A stretch of DNA of 64,000 nucleotides from Oxytricha trifallax. Lineage: Eukaryota; Ciliophora; Spirotrichea; Sporadotrichida; Oxytrichidae. A program made the position numbers and the translations under genes. The stretch is from NCBI GenBank assembly GCA_000711775.1, contig ARYC01017179.1, positions 153,993 through 217,992 on the forward strand. Direction: 5' to 3'. Under the pieces are notes generated by a model, which worked only from the letters and a program-made list of their open reading frames with translations, was not told where the DNA came from and searched no databases. Below, in pieces: positions 20,795-33,035 of the stretch (within the stretch, counting starts at the first letter, position 1; every line of letters starts with the position of its first letter).

Positions 20795-21398
20795 ATGTAA
20801 AAAATCATAAGTCTATTGAGTACAGCACTATTGGCTTCACTCGCATTAGCTCATCCCACCAAGTACAACATCGATAGAAACGCCACCTGCACCAATCCAG
20901 AGCCAGCCCAAATTTTCTCCTATCATCTACATTTGCTCTACTTCCAAAAGAATAAAGATCACACCGCTGGTGCTTATAAGATTTTAGATGCTTTCAAGCA
21001 ACACTTTAACTAAACTCTTGGCCCAGAGTGTGACGATCTCATTTTTATTTTAATTATGTTTTGGAAAAAATTAGCATCATAAATATATTGTAGATCTCTT
21101 CCACAACGACTACTCATGTGCACTAACTCCAGATCTTGAAGCTGCTGGTCCCTTCCCAACAGCTTAATGGTCAATTTTCGTTCTACCACATCACCTCGGT
21201 GAGATGACCTCATGGTTGATGCAACATAGAGGAGAGTACAGCATTCTCAGTCACACCAATACTGGCTGTGAAATCGAAGATCACTCCAACTGGACAATGT
21301 GGGGTGGACAACCATGGTCACTAGATACCACTATCTTCTCACACGATCAACCATTCCCTTGGCCCGAGGAAACCAAGAATGTTTCATTTTTGGAATGA
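20795..21398 (+). CDS. DOPA 4,5-dioxygenase-like protein, secreted
   Basis: 181 residues after removing the 58 bp IES at 21035-21092. A signal peptide (MQKIISLLSTALLASLALAH) precedes a compact domain with the family pattern: an early YHLHLLYF strand carrying the metal-binding His pair, LGPECDDLFH, FVLPHHLGEMTSWLMQHRGE and SILSHTNTGCEIEDHSNWTM followed by WGGQP. Members of the DOPA 4,5-dioxygenase family open catechol rings in betalain-type pigment synthesis in fungi and plants, and many microbial members have unknown substrates. Conserved His residues are present, so it may be active. The signal peptide points to secretion or the endomembrane lumen, which is unusual for the family. The stop TGA is at 21396-21398. 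Confidence 0.85.
21035..21092 (+). other. IES, 58 bp, pointer GATCTC
   Basis: Pointer copies lie at 21035-21040 and 21093-21098. Deletion joins GPECDDL to FHNDYSC in frame. Confidence 0.88.
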
Positions 21399-21683
21399 AA
21401 GAGCAATCTCTACCTTGATAGATAAGGAATCTACAGAAACATAATCATATTATCATCAAATCAAATAAAATAATTCAAAATTAAATACGTCATTATGTCA
21501 AAATTAAATCATCTGCAAAATCCTTAAAATTCGATTCCTAATGTGTATTTTATACCTTTAATCTATGAAAAATTTATATGAAAATTTGTGATTAAATTCC
21601 CATATTATTTTACAACTACCAACTATTCTTTTGTCATTTTTAAATTATTTTTTTATTGAAAAGATACTAACTAATAGTATTTA

Positions 21684-23507
21684 GGAGTTGCTCTGACAAC
21701 ATTACGTTCCTGAATATATCTAAGTTCAATAACTGTCTTATCCTCATGATTGAGAGAAGGCTCGTCCAGCACAGTGATACCAAGGTCCTCTTTGGTACCG
21801 TCTGGCTTGGGCATTTTCATAAATGAATCCACCTCTCCCACACATGGAATATACTCAGGAATGAACGGCTTAAGCTTCGTGTCTAAGTCGATTTTCTAGG
21901 GTTTGTATCTCTGAATATACTCAAAAAGATCCTTAACTTCAGAGCTCACTTGCAGATTTGCGAATTCAGCTGGGTTATAGGCCCCTGGCACTGCTTTCTC
22001 CTCATCATCGTCTTCATCGTCGTCCTGAGCTTGTTTCTTCTAGAGAGCTGCTGGTTACTGATTCATTTTAGATATTTGCTATTACTGTTATTGTCAAATA
22101 TTTTACTTTATTGGTGTATAAGAATTTTGAGATTAATATTTGTGATGATATTGGGGAGGACCTCCTACATGTACTTCATCGTCCTATTCATCAGAGTCAA
22201 TTTCCTCGCTGTCATTAACTTCAACTGCCAAGTCAAATGGCTGATTTTCAACCTGCATGCCCTTAACTTTATAAAAATGAATATGAAAATAAATGGCTTA
22301 ACTTCTGGCCCTTTTTTACCGGGTGATGGTCCCTTTTATTGTTGTTGTGAGGCCATGGGTTGTTGTCTGGGTTAAGTTTGAGGTTATTGCGTTTGGGGTT
22401 GTGGAACATCATCATCATCTTCCTCCTGGTCATCGTCTACTTCCTCTTCACTGTCGAAGTCACCATCTAAATCAATTGCTTAACCGCCTTGTCTTGCGAA
22501 ATCTCTCTCCTCTTCGTCGCTATCCATATTTGTTTCGCTTTCTTTAAATTAGATTCAAATTTAAATTAATTATAAAAGAAATTTTAACTTTCTCTCTGAA
22601 CTTCATACAAATTTTCCATTCCCTTTTAAAAAATATTTGTATGTTTTAAATTTTTATAGGTAACTTTTGATAATATTTCCAATTAATAGATAAGATTATC
22701 AGTTATAAAAATTGATAGGGGATGTATGGAAATCTGGATATAAATAAACAACTGCTTTTTATATAAACAAGTTCTACACAGTTAAGGTATATGAAAACAT
22801 TAGCATTAAAAATATCAGAAGTTTGCGATGTCTCCGCTTGGCATTCCATCCTAGTTCTAGTTTTGGAAATATTTTAAACAATTTGCAGCAGTATACAATC
22901 ACACTTTATAATTATTATTAAATGTTGGTTAGATCTGAATTCCGAGAAAAGTGTGAAGAGTACATGTAAGCTTTCAACTACAGATTTATTATTAGCAAGT
23001 TTGTGGCAGGGGATGTCAACCATTGAGCAAATTAGTCTTGCGTAGTCTGAGGGATGCATGTCTATCTCTGGGCCTGGGAAGGGAATGTCTTTCATTGCCT
23101 GTTCCATATCTGGGCTCCATTCTTAAACTTATATAGTTCAGAGTTTAATATTTAAAGCCAGTTTCTGTATTTTAGATATCAATAAAATATATAGAGACTA
23201 AAAATATAGTTGAATATTATTTTGAAAGTATGAGATTTATAAATAAATAAGTTAAACATATTGTCGATATACCTCAATTGATTCGGAAAATCCAAATTAT
23301 ATATTTTCAATTTTTTAATAGAAATATAAATGTAATTTCAAGTATACATGAGGCCTTCAACATCAGGCATTTATTTAGTGTAGTTAACAGTTGGAGGTGG
23401 TCTAGTTTTATGAAGATCTTGAACGCTCTTTATCCAACGAGAAACTTCCTTAGGTTTCTTATCAGCACTTTCAATCGACTCAACATTCATTGGAGTTGCT
23501 CTGACAA
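21684..23507 (-). CDS. IFT46: Intraflagellar transport protein IFT46, scrambled
   Basis: The first block (22527 down to 21684) codes MDSDEEERDFARQGGQ, an acidic N-terminal half, then NPAEFANLQVSSEVKDLF, KLKPFIPEYIPCVGEVDSFM and KPDGTKEDLGITVLDEPS, the IFT46 core. The C-terminal half (VESIESADKKPKEVSRWI, MPDVEGLM, EWSPDMEQAMKDIPFPGPEI, SLHVLFTLFSEFRSNQH) lies upstream on the same strand at 23507-22815. The blocks join through a 16 bp pointer, TTGTCAGAGCAACTCC, at 21684-21699 and 23492-23507. IESs: 22270-22314, 22074-22133, 22879-22922. The stop TGA is at 22815-22817. IFT46 is an IFT-B core subunit that carries dynein-arm cargo along cilia. One boundary, between about 23346 and 23120 (IES or intron), could not be fixed. 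Frame requires it to be 1 modulo 3 long. Confidence 0.92.
22074..22133 (-). other. IES, 60 bp, pointer ATCT
   Basis: Plus-strand AGAT copies lie at 22070-22073 and 22130-22133. Deletion keeps the IFT46 frame (KYQS to KMNQQPAAL). Confidence 0.7.
22270..22314 (-). other. IES, 45 bp, pointer AAGTTAAG
   Basis: Plus-strand CTTAACTT copies lie at 22262-22269 and 22307-22314. Deletion joins KKGPEVK to GMQVENQP. Confidence 0.85.
22879..22922 (-). other. IES, 44 bp, pointer TTTAA
   Basis: Plus-strand TTAAA copies lie at 22874-22878 and 22918-22922. Deletion joins RSNQHL to KYFQNQNQDG and reaches the natural TGA. Confidence 0.75.
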
Positions 23508-23726
23508 ATTAATTTTTAGAAATTTCTTAAACTTTTCTACTTTTTTTCTCAGTTTTGTCCTCATGATTTAAGTCTAATACTTCCAATAAATTATATTTAG
23601 AAAATGAGAGATAAAAACATTGAATTCTTATGTTTAAAATTAAAAGAAATAAATAAATACGACGATTCTATAAGTTAACTTTATTGTATTGATTTATATT
23701 TTCTATTGAAGTATAGTAATTATTGT

Positions 23727-25884
23727 TCAACAACTATATTTCCCAGTCTTCCCAAACTTTTAATCTATAATTTTCCTCAATGCAGATCTCAGTTCCTTTC
23801 CCTACTTCTCAATAATTTCCTCTCCGTACTAAATTAACCTCGAGATGTCCTCAGGTCTATATGAGTCCAAAGCCAAATCCTCTTTGATGATTGGCTGATA
23901 TCTATAGTATTCTTCCTTGAGCAGCATCTTCATGAGGTATTCTTGAGTAAATTGCTCTACGTTTGCGATGAGGTTTCCCACTTCCATAAACCATTCTACG
24001 TTTGACATTCTTGGGTCTAACACATCTGGATATATTGCACCAGTTTATATGTGAAATTTTATTTGAATACTTCTTATTTTACAGAAATTTTTGTATATGC
24101 GGTAGTAATCTATTAAATCTAATAACAAAAAATTGATTGAGTGCCAAGTGATATTAATCTTATTTTCTTTTATTCGTTAGCATACTTAGAATGAAGATAG
24201 CTAAAAAGTGAGGGATTATTAGCAATTAGCCCTCCATCTAGCAATATTTAATCTCCAATAACCTTTGGGTTAAAATACACTGGAGCAGCTGAAGAAGCTT
24301 GTGAGGCATTAATTATAGTCACATTGAAAATTTCTGGCTACTTTCTTGCTGAGTATTTTGAGAACAATCTAGGTTCATGCTTAGTGTATTCAAAAGCGAC
24401 AATTAGAACTTCTGGTGTTAGTGCATCTAGAAGCTAGACTCTACCCACAATTTACTCTGATATTCTATCGAAACCTCTTCTGTCGTAGTTTGGCTTGGAA
24501 ACTTAGTACATACCTGGTACCAAGAAGTACCCCACTATGCCCCATAAAACGAAACCGATAAGAGCATAGATCCACTTAATACCTCTCTTCTCATGATATT
24601 TTCTATCTTGCTAATCTAGTTCCTCCTCCACTTCATCCAAGTCGTCCAAATTGCCATGATCGATACGTCTCTTTAACTCTAGACCATGATCAATTTCTAT
24701 AAGTTTAGTTTACAGGTTCATTGCTAGAGTGCTTATTAGCATAATACTCTCTGAGTTGCTTTGGTAGTAGTCAGTCGGCAAACCTCCTCCCCAGCTAGGG
24801 CCTCCATAACTAGCCACACTTCCTTGAACAAAAGAGCCACGGTCAGTTGATTAATTAGATTAGAACAAAGGATCTTCAATTTTATTTCTTCTTATTTCGA
24901 TGTATTCAATAAGTTTAATAGAAAATTAATTTAAATTTATTTTGTGTTTATTGCTTAGTAGATTTTTATAATGATTAATGAATAAATTATGATTATTTTA
25001 ATGATTACTTGAAAGCTCTCATGCTTCCTTCATGATTTCTACTAGTAAATTAATCATGTCCTACCCAAAGTCCGATAAGCCCACCCAACAAGGCAAATAA
25101 TAGTGTTCCAAGTAAAACCTCCTAAGAAAAATCACAATTGTATAGGTACATGTTAATAATAAGTTGATTATTTAAATATTTAAATGCCTTTGAATTAAGT
25201 GATGTAAAAAGACTTATCTCTTCGTATTAAACAATTATAAAATTTGTTAAATATAAAAATCATAAGCAAAATTACCTAAAATGTTTCAAATAAACTTTTT
25301 AAAATCTAAACTATTTCCAATTTGTACCCTAATTTAAAAGTGGTTTAAGTGATATTTCCAATTAAGAACATATTTAGTGAAGACTATTGGAGAGTATTCA
25401 GTGTATATTCTTATTGCATCCTCTGCAAAGTATTGATTTACACGGTCTCTTGAGGTGTCATTATTAGGTAAAACAAGAGCTGTTGCTAGGAGACTCCCAG
25501 TTGAAGTCCCGCTAATCATATCGAATAACTCTATTTCAAATTATTGATACTAATATAAATTTACTCAATGGATTTTACCAAATCAAAATACTCCTTACAT
25601 TGTTATTTACCCTTTAGAGTACCCGATAAATTTAATAATAAAATAAACTCTGCCATTGAAACTTTTAGAGTATCTTTTCTCTCTGGTAGGCAATAAGCTT
25701 CCCTGGAATAATTATAAGAATATTTCTCCATATAATCCACGATGGTCGAGGGTATCAACCCCCTAATCCCTCCCCCGTCAAACGACAGCACATTCCAATA
25801 TTCCTCCTCCGAATCTTCAAGTGATAATACTTATTTAACCGTTAATATCAAAATAGTGAAAATAAAGATTCTTGTATTTTTCAT
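23727..25884 (-). CDS. Patatin-like phospholipase with inserted membrane helices
   Basis: 538 residues after removing IESs 25533-25651 and 24045-24142 and introns 25122-25327 and 24891-25008. A signal-like N terminus (MKNTRIFIFTILILTV) precedes the oxyanion loop SFDGGGIRGLIP, the nucleophile GTSTG (Gly-x-Ser-x-Gly) and the catalytic LLDGGLIANNPSLF, so the Ser-Asp dyad of patatin lipid acyl hydrolases is intact. Between GTSTG and DGG lies an unusual insert with two hydrophobic helices, EVLLGTLLFALLGGLIGLWV and WIYALIGFVLWGIVGYFL, separated by a hydrophilic Gln/Asp/Glu-rich loop. Patatins normally lack these. The C-terminal helix-rich tail ends at TGA 23727-23729. The enzyme likely hydrolyses membrane phospholipids from a membrane-bound position. 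Total length is exactly divisible by three. Confidence 0.88.
24045..24142 (-). other. IES, 98 bp, pointer ACT
   Basis: Plus-strand AGT copies lie at 24042-24044 and 24140-24142. Deletion restores ISLGTGAIYPDVLDPR, as in patatins. Confidence 0.8.
25533..25651 (-). other. IES, 119 bp, pointer AGAGTT
   Basis: Plus-strand AACTCT copies lie at 25527-25532 and 25646-25651. Deletion restores VSMAELFDMISGTSTG. Confidence 0.88.
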
Positions 25885-26146
25885 TTTTAAGCTTTTCACA
25901 AATAAATAATTAACCTATTTAATTTAGACTTATAAAGATCAGTATGAAATATTACAAAACTTGATTAGAATACTGATCATTAAACTATTTCAATTTATTT
26001 TTTAATTTCTTATCTCATATTCAGTCATCAATACTCATCTACCCATTGAATATAAAATTCTAAACCAATTTTGATATTTAAATGGGTTTATTGGTTAAAT
26101 TAAAAACTATTTTTTAAAAAATAAATTATATGTTAATTTCTTCTAG

Positions 26147-26736
26147 AGACCAGGAAAGTACACTCCCTACAAGGAAATGGTGCGCAAAACTTTATTGGCT
26201 TTTTTCGATAGATTGAACAAAAAATACGGAAACAGAGGCATTGAATTTGATGTGAGAGACAACCACTACTGGATTGAAATTAAAATTATTGCAAAAAAAT
26301 ATTTAAATTTGTTAGAAAAACTGATTTAATATGAAATATTTTAAATCTCATTAATCCATGATAGTATTTATTAATTATACTTGCAATAATAAGAAGAAGA
26401 GTGATGCCTGGAGAAGGTCAGTAAACTATGATGCCAATATTTATGACACTGATGAGGAAAATGATCGCAAAAAGAAGAATCAGGGTATATCCAAAGCAAT
26501 TTATCTATTTCTATTGTAATTCAACTTATAAATTAGCATTTTTATATATGAATAGTTCAAGCGGTAGCCATATAGAAGGAGACTCAGCTGCTAATTATGG
26601 ACCATTGGCCACTGACGGAGCATTGCACACAGCCGCCAGGGATGATGACAATTCTAGACTTATTAAGGGTGGGAAAAACCACGACTAATTCGAAAACGAT
26701 GATAACGTCTCAGAAATATTGAAGAAAATGAGATGA
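26147..26736 (+). CDS. Unknown protein, three coding islands of one gene
   Basis: Three islands code in the same direction. The first (about 26147-26285, after TTCTTCTAG) reads RPGKYTPYKEMVRKTLLAFF and on to WIEIK. The second (about 26390-26490) reads KKSDAWRRSVNYDANIYDTD. The third (about 26548-26736) reads GSHIEGDSAANYGPLATDGA and ends SEILKKMR with TGA at 26734-26736. The connecting stretches are AT-rich with in-frame TGA, so they are introns or IESs, but I could not fix the boundaries. No start codon fits in front of the first island, so the 5' MDS lies elsewhere. The product would be basic in the middle and acidic toward the end. No family is recognised. Confidence 0.6.
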
Positions 26737-27124
26737 GCTCCAAATACTGTAAACAAATATTCATTGAAAATATAAGGCTAAAATCTGATATGCACTTAAA
26801 TTGATATGAAATAAAGAGTTCATTAAGAACTGAAAAAATGATATAGAAATTATTATGGGAAATGTTCAAGCAATTCTTTTTAACCTTTTTTATGTTTATC
26901 TTATTTAATCTCTTCCAAAATATTACTCATATTCAGAAATGTCTCTCTTATTGTTGATTTCAGAAATATAATTAATCTTTTTAACGAACTTTATAAACAA
27001 TTAAATTGTCTGATCTTAATACTAGCAGCTTAATAAAATATTTTCAGGGTTCTCTATATCAATTTCCATTGTAAAATTCATAATTTTTTTAAATTAGGAA
27101 CCCATCAAAATAAATTGAGAAGAA

Positions 27125-27744
27125 ATGGCAGAAAATTAGAATATTGCAGGAGAAAAAATATAGTTTCAGCGTGGGGGTCATTAGCGTGAGATCCTCGTCC
27201 CTCGCAGCACTGAAACTTTGGTAGTGGTGCCCTCAAACATGAAAGGTACTGGCTTCCTGAGAAATCTCTGGTGGAATAGTAGACCTCATATTGGAGGAAT
27301 TCTTAAGATGAAAGAATTCAACGGAATCATTCACATTAAAGATTTCATTAAAGTAAAAGTACTTCTTTATCGTATCGCCTAACCCCCCACCCCTAAACCC
27401 TACGTCCATTACATTTTACATTTTGAATTGACACTTGCTCATAGATAACAGCCAAGGTATACTCTCACAATCGTAAGAAAGACGTAGAGGGTATCAATTA
27501 GGGTGTGATCATAGCTCTTGGTCTCTCCACAGTTTTGCTACTATGCTTCTTCTTTTTGATGTACTACGGCATCAGAGACGACGATGAAAAAGCTAGAATT
27601 GCAGGGTTCTTCCTCCTGGCCATCAGTGTCTTTATTACTATAGTCATTGGAGTTGTTAATTTCTTCTTAAAAATAATCATCATAAGAAAATATAAAGAAT
27701 TAATATTTAATATTAATATTAAATGTAATTGTAATAATACTTGA
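27125..27744 (+). CDS. Two-helix membrane protein
   Basis: 175 residues with an intron at 27353-27444 (92 nt, GTAAAA...CTCATAG) that preserves frame. The N-terminal half is soluble and Gln/Gly-rich (REILVPRSTETLVVVPSNMK, then GFLRNLWWNSRPHIGG). The second half holds two predicted membrane helices, GVIIALGLSTVLLLCFFFLM and GFFLLAISVFITIVIGVVNF, linked by a short charged loop YYGIRDDDEKARI. The last residues after FFLK are AT-rich and may be read-through past a missed IES. No family is recognised. The intron contains an unusually C-rich stretch (CCTAACCCCCCACCCCTAAA). Confidence 0.65.
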
Positions 27745-28063
27745 AATAAAATATAAAATAAATTTATTAGATTTGTTTAAATATAAATTAGTATTTGATT
27801 CCCTATTTATCAATAATATTTAAATAATATGATAAATTCTATAATAAAATATTGAATTCTATAATTATTAGTGTTCCTTATTTTTGTTCCTTCAAGAATG
27901 TAAATTAGTAAAATTATAATAAATATAGGAAATTTGTATAAATGTATATTTTTTATTCATTGGCTTTAATTCCAGATAAAGTTTCTAATTCCTAAAAAAT
28001 TTAAGTTAAGTGTTTTTTGAGAATTTATTTTAATCTTGGATATATTATTATTAAATAATAAAA

Positions 28064-28170
28064 TGTGGAGGAGGTCAACTTCATCTAGAATATGAAGGCA
28101 CCTCTGAAAATCTCTCTAGATTTTAAATAATTCTTTAAATAAATCAAATTTTTAGTTTGAAGCAAAACTG
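28064..28170 (+). CDS. Beta-helix-like coding island (MDS candidate)
   Basis: The frame reads CGGGQLHLEYEGTSENLSRF and on to SLKQN before TGA. The GGQLHLE pattern is typical of parallel beta-helix rungs. No start or stop belongs to it, so it is probably one MDS. Confidence 0.4.
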
Positions 28171-29419
28171 ATGAATATATTGGTCTAAAAATAAATGAAT
28201 TGGATAATATAATTTGCATTAAACATATTAATAATCAAACTAATTTTTCGTTTGTCGACCTAGTAGTGACATAAATTTATTTAGTTATCTAAGTATTAAA
28301 AATATTTAACTAATGCTAACTTTTGCATCCCTCATGAAGAAAAATCCTTAAAAATATCAATAATTATACATAAAATTAGGGAAAATTTATCCAACATATA
28401 TAAGATTAAAGTTTGTCCCCTATATAAAAATATATATTATTAATTTTATCCTCCTTAGGAAGTAGCAGTCGTATTTTCAAGTATACAGTTGTTGATAAAT
28501 TAAAATTTATACGTTTCTCCATCAGCTCATTAAAAATTAAGTTAGTTTATATAATCTTTATGAATAGAATATTCTTCGAGTAAATTTGTATATTATAGCA
28601 GTTTTCCATATTAAATAGCTAACTAAAATCATAACAATTCAATTTGTAATTAATAATTATTATATATCCACATTTTTAAATGATATTTTTGTTTAAATAT
28701 AAGAATATTAAAAAAGCTCTTTGCGATAGTTATCTTTTTCTTTCACTAGCTTCTATTTCGTCAAATTATTCATTGTGGAACATTTATTCTTGATTTATCT
28801 TTAGTTCCTCATAATAGAAAAATAATATACAATTTTGTCTCAAATTCTATAATAATTGTAAGAAATATAAACAATTATTCTTAAATAAAATATCAATTAT
28901 AAAATTTATATTTTGTTAAGTAAATTATATATAGCCTATTCTTTAATGTCCAGATATTTTTAATTCTTTGTGATATTAAATATAAATATAAATTACATTA
29001 TAACATGTTTAGCAATTGAAATTAAGCCATTTATCAGTAAATAAAAATTATTAAATAATTAATAATCTATGTTTTTGCTAAAAATAAATAATTTTAATAA
29101 TAATCCTCATCATTATTCTCGTTAAGTCTTCTCGTGCCAAAATATTATGAAGATTAATTAAAATTACAAAATTTAATTTATTTAAAAACTATATATTATA
29201 TATATATATATATATAATTCTTACTATAAGAAAAATTTATTGCATTAATCAATTCAATGTTAGGAACAATTCAATGTTAGAAAAAAAGTGATTAAGAAAT
29301 CAAAATAGATGGTTATCTAAAATTCAAATAATTTCAACTTTAAAAATAAATAATTCAGTATGAATATTATAATAAAATTTATAAATTGCACATAAATTTA
29401 TAATATTGGATAGATTATT

Positions 29420-29490
29420 CGAATTAGATTTCATCAATACTAAACATAAAACCACCCTTCTTATAAGCGTAGGAATTTTTTAATTAAAAT
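29420..29490 (-). CDS. Beta-helix-like coding island
   Basis: Reads SYAYKKGGFMFSIDEIQF on the minus strand. The bias toward Gly-Gly followed by alternating hydrophobics resembles the other islands nearby. Confidence 0.35.
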
Positions 29491-29639
29491 TTAAATTATA
29501 TATCGATATCTTACTAGATAAATATATATTTGATAATATAGCCATTATTTATGTTAAAAAATTTATAAAGTGATAATTTATATATACAAAGAATAATTAA
29601 TTGATTAATTTAAAGATAATTTTATATTAAAACTATACA

Positions 29640-29790
29640 GTGATGTAATTTTTATTGAATCGGCAACTATGATATTATCAAAAGTTACGTCTTTAGACAA
29701 ACATGTGCATATGGTTCCACCATTGAACCCACTAGAACCACTAAAATATTTATATTTTATCATGCTTGTATTATTAATATTTATTATAAA
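29640..29790 (-). CDS. Beta-helix-like coding island
   Basis: Reads GFNGGTICTCLSKDVTFDNI and on to VADSIKITS on the minus strand. N-G-G-T-I followed by V-T-F-D-N-I is a typical pectin-lyase-fold rung. Flanking sequence is AT-only, so the island is probably an MDS. Confidence 0.45.
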
Positions 29791-29884
29791 ATAAGTCCTT
29801 GTAAATACCATCTTGCTTTAAAAAGTATATTTCAAATAAGTTTATTTAACTTTACTTTTTCTTATGAAAATTATATTATATTTT

Positions 29885-29945
29885 CAAAAGCATATATTGA
29901 CCCTCCTCTATTCGCAGCATTATTCTTGTACTTTGAATCGGTATC
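29885..29945 (-). CDS. Beta-helix-like coding island
   Basis: Reads DTDSKYKNNAANRGGSIYAF on the minus strand. The N-x-A-x-x-G-G-S-I-Y pattern matches beta-helix surface proteins. Confidence 0.45.
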
Positions 29946-31534
29946 GTAAAATTAATATTAAAATAATTAAATTAAAATTCTGAGTTCCTTATGTGAAACA
30001 CAGAACCATTCATCAATTATATATAAAAAGCTTAATTTAATATAAATTTCAATAAAATTATTTAAAAGTATTATAAATTCATGGCATTCCTACACATTTC
30101 AAATTTTTAATTGAGATTTGAAATTTTTTACTAAATTTACTCTAATATTTAATAAAAAGATCTTTCATATTTAAGATTTATCGACAAAAATATGGCTTCT
30201 ATTATATAAATTATTAATTATTATTTTTCAAAAGTGTTTGATTCTGATATTATAGTCTGCATACCTTAAAATACTTTAAATTTATCAATATTTTATAATG
30301 GATATAAATTATCGCATTTAAAAATTTATATATATATATTATTTTACCATCTAAATAGAAAGCTGATCCTAAAAATTGATATGATTAAGTATTAAATTTA
30401 AATTTAACATTTTATCTTTTTTTTTATTATAAGAGATAAGAATTTATAACTATTTTTAAAAAAAAGCAATAAACAATTAGTTAAATAATTTAAATAGTAT
30501 AAATTTTATGATATAAAAAGAATTATATCTAATTTATTAATTAAATTTAGTATCATCTACTGAATGTTCTGGAACAAACCCACTGATTAAATAATTAAAA
30601 TCTCCCATTTATATTCTTCTTGTATAGCTTTCATTGTATCCATATTAAAAAATCAAAAATCAAAAATAAAAGTCGAAAAATAATTAAATAAATTAATTTT
30701 TTTATCTAAGCAAATTATAAACTTGAAATTTAATCATTCAAAGATCTAATTAAATATTTTATGATTTGCAATGTTTTTATTATTAAAGACTCTTCTATGA
30801 CAGATTCTTTGATTATATATCATATTGAATATTTTAATTTTAACATTAAAGTTAATAAATATTATTATTCAAAAAAAATATCGAAATTCTTAATTTATCT
30901 TATCATAAGCTAATTATAATTTGCCTAAATTTAAAAAAAATATAATGTAATTAACACGGTCAAATAACAAATATTATCAGTTCTGTAAATGTGAATAAAA
31001 GAGAAAAAATCTTGATAATTTTTTATTTAATAAAAAGCTAAAATAATAAACAAAATTTAATTTTTTTTCAAACAAGGGAAGAGTATTTTTCATTATGTCA
31101 AGATAGTAGCTTTTGATTTTATAAATCCACTTCATATAAACAAACAATTTATTAAAAAATAATTTAAAAAATTACTTTATCACAATAGAGAGATATATTC
31201 TTAATTAGGACTGAGCTTGATGTATTCGAATAAATCAAGCAGCCCTTACCCTTACAAATTACATGATCTAAAATAGTAAAATTTATGTATATTTTTTCAA
31301 TGTAAAAATATATCTATGTTTGCGTTCTTGAAGATAAGAGGATTTTAGCTTTGATAAAATAAAAAATATGATAGATTTCATAAAGTTTATTGTAAATATC
31401 TAAATTATATAATATTAATTTCATGATAATACATGAAAGCTGCAGAGTCGTTTGATTAAAAATCTATTGCTTCAATGTATGCGTTTTCTATTGAGAAATT
31501 AATTAATATAAAAAATTTAAGAAGTCTATATAAG

Positions 31535-31600
31535 GTCCATCTATATATGCAAATCCTCCATAAACGCTGAAAAAATGGCTGACCTTAATAGTCCCTTATA
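31535..31600 (-). CDS. Beta-helix-like coding island
   Basis: Reads IKVSHFFSVYGGFAYIDGPY on the minus strand. Further short islands of similar style are visible on the same strand at about 30550-30650, 31205-31265 (VICKGKGCLIYSNTSSSVL) and 32110-32170 (NNVDGLDVSFVETIGNGG). Confidence 0.45.
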
Positions 31601-32724
31601 CGTTTATATGTGGAACGCTTGATTTTAATTATTTTATTTTTTTAATTTTTAAATCTAACAATCTAGTTTTTATAAATATACATAAAATATTAATCTTTTA
31701 ATTCCACAATTTTTATTTAAATAACTGTGATTCTCCATAAGCAGGGTCAAGATAGAAATAAAATCTAAAACCAAATTTTTCAAAACTTCCTTTTTCTCTA
31801 ATCACTTTAAATAAACTCAATAATTAAATAAAAAATTTAAATCATAGAATAAAGCAACTTATAATTATTTAATATATAGCCATACGTTAAGGAGTTGCCT
31901 TTTTTTGACAATTTAAGAAAAAATTGTAAAATAAGTTTTATAGAAATCTTATTTTAATATTTTTCATGAGGAGATATGTTACAGTCACAAAAAAAGCTAA
32001 TAAATTTTTGTTTAGATTTACCTCAAAAATTTATTTTTAAGCTGTAAATTTTGATTAAAATTTTAAAAAACATTCAGAACATTTCCTATAAAAATATATA
32101 ATTTTTAAGAATTTAAATACACCACCGTTTCCTATTGTCTCTACAAATGAAACATCCAATCCATCCACATTATTTTTCAAGTATATTTTATTTAAATTTA
32201 TGAATTAATTTAATAAGTAACATTTTTAAAAGATTTAATAAATAATAAAATGAATTTCAAACAATAGAAAATTAATAATAATTTTCTATATTAATATAAG
32301 AAAAGCGTTTAAATTATAATATTTTAACAATATGAAAAATAATATTAAAATTAAGAGTAGATCAATCGTTTTTGGAGTAAAAGATACCACCATTTTAAAA
32401 TAATAATAGATAAATACATATTCTAAACTTAAAAAATATACTGATCGCGAGACAAGATATTCTTGGCTGTTAAGTTTTGGATGTAGCAATTTGGCAAATA
32501 TATAAATATTGAAATTACTTTAAAATTAATTAGTAATATAATTTGAAAGGTAATTAACGAGTACACCTCCAAAATTTGTAGAGATGTTATAGTTTTTTTA
32601 TAAAATATTTAATTGAATTTATAAATAAATTATATATAACTAATTTAATTAATAAAAAAATTGATCAAGGTATTAAATGTTGATTATCCAAGTAATTATA
32701 AAAATATAGTATTATGAGTTGATA

Positions 32725-33035
32725 TCAGTGAAATTTTCAGTATAAAAATTATACGTTACAGCTCCATAGTCAGCATTATAGCAATTTTTAATAATATTGT
32801 CCTGCATAAGCACAGAAGTTGGGTAATAATACGTGAATAGCGTGCTTTTGACATTATTTACAAAGTTTTCGTTTATCATTTAATCTTTTTGCTCATAAAT
32901 ATTGAGAGGAGAGGCATCTCCGCATTGGAATGTGTTGTTAACAAGCTGCACTGTAGAGTAATAGTAGTAAGAGTAAACTAGGCTAGGGTAGTTAATTGCA
33001 TTGAAATTAGTTATTTGTGAATTTTCTAGGGGGGG
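32725..33035 (-). CDS. Long beta-helix-like coding island
   Basis: About 100 residues are open on the minus strand: TNFNAINYPSLVYSYYYYST, VQLVNNTFQCGDASPLNIYE, LFTYYYPTSVLMQDNIIKNC, YNADYGAVTYNFYTENF. Two V-x-x-N-x-F/I rungs and paired Cys are visible. An extracellular surface protein is likely. The 5' side abuts a run of ten C/G bases at about 33031-33040. Confidence 0.55.

Noticed and set aside
21950-22547. Two hydrophobic plus-strand open frames
   Set aside because: Antisense of the acidic N-terminal half of IFT46.
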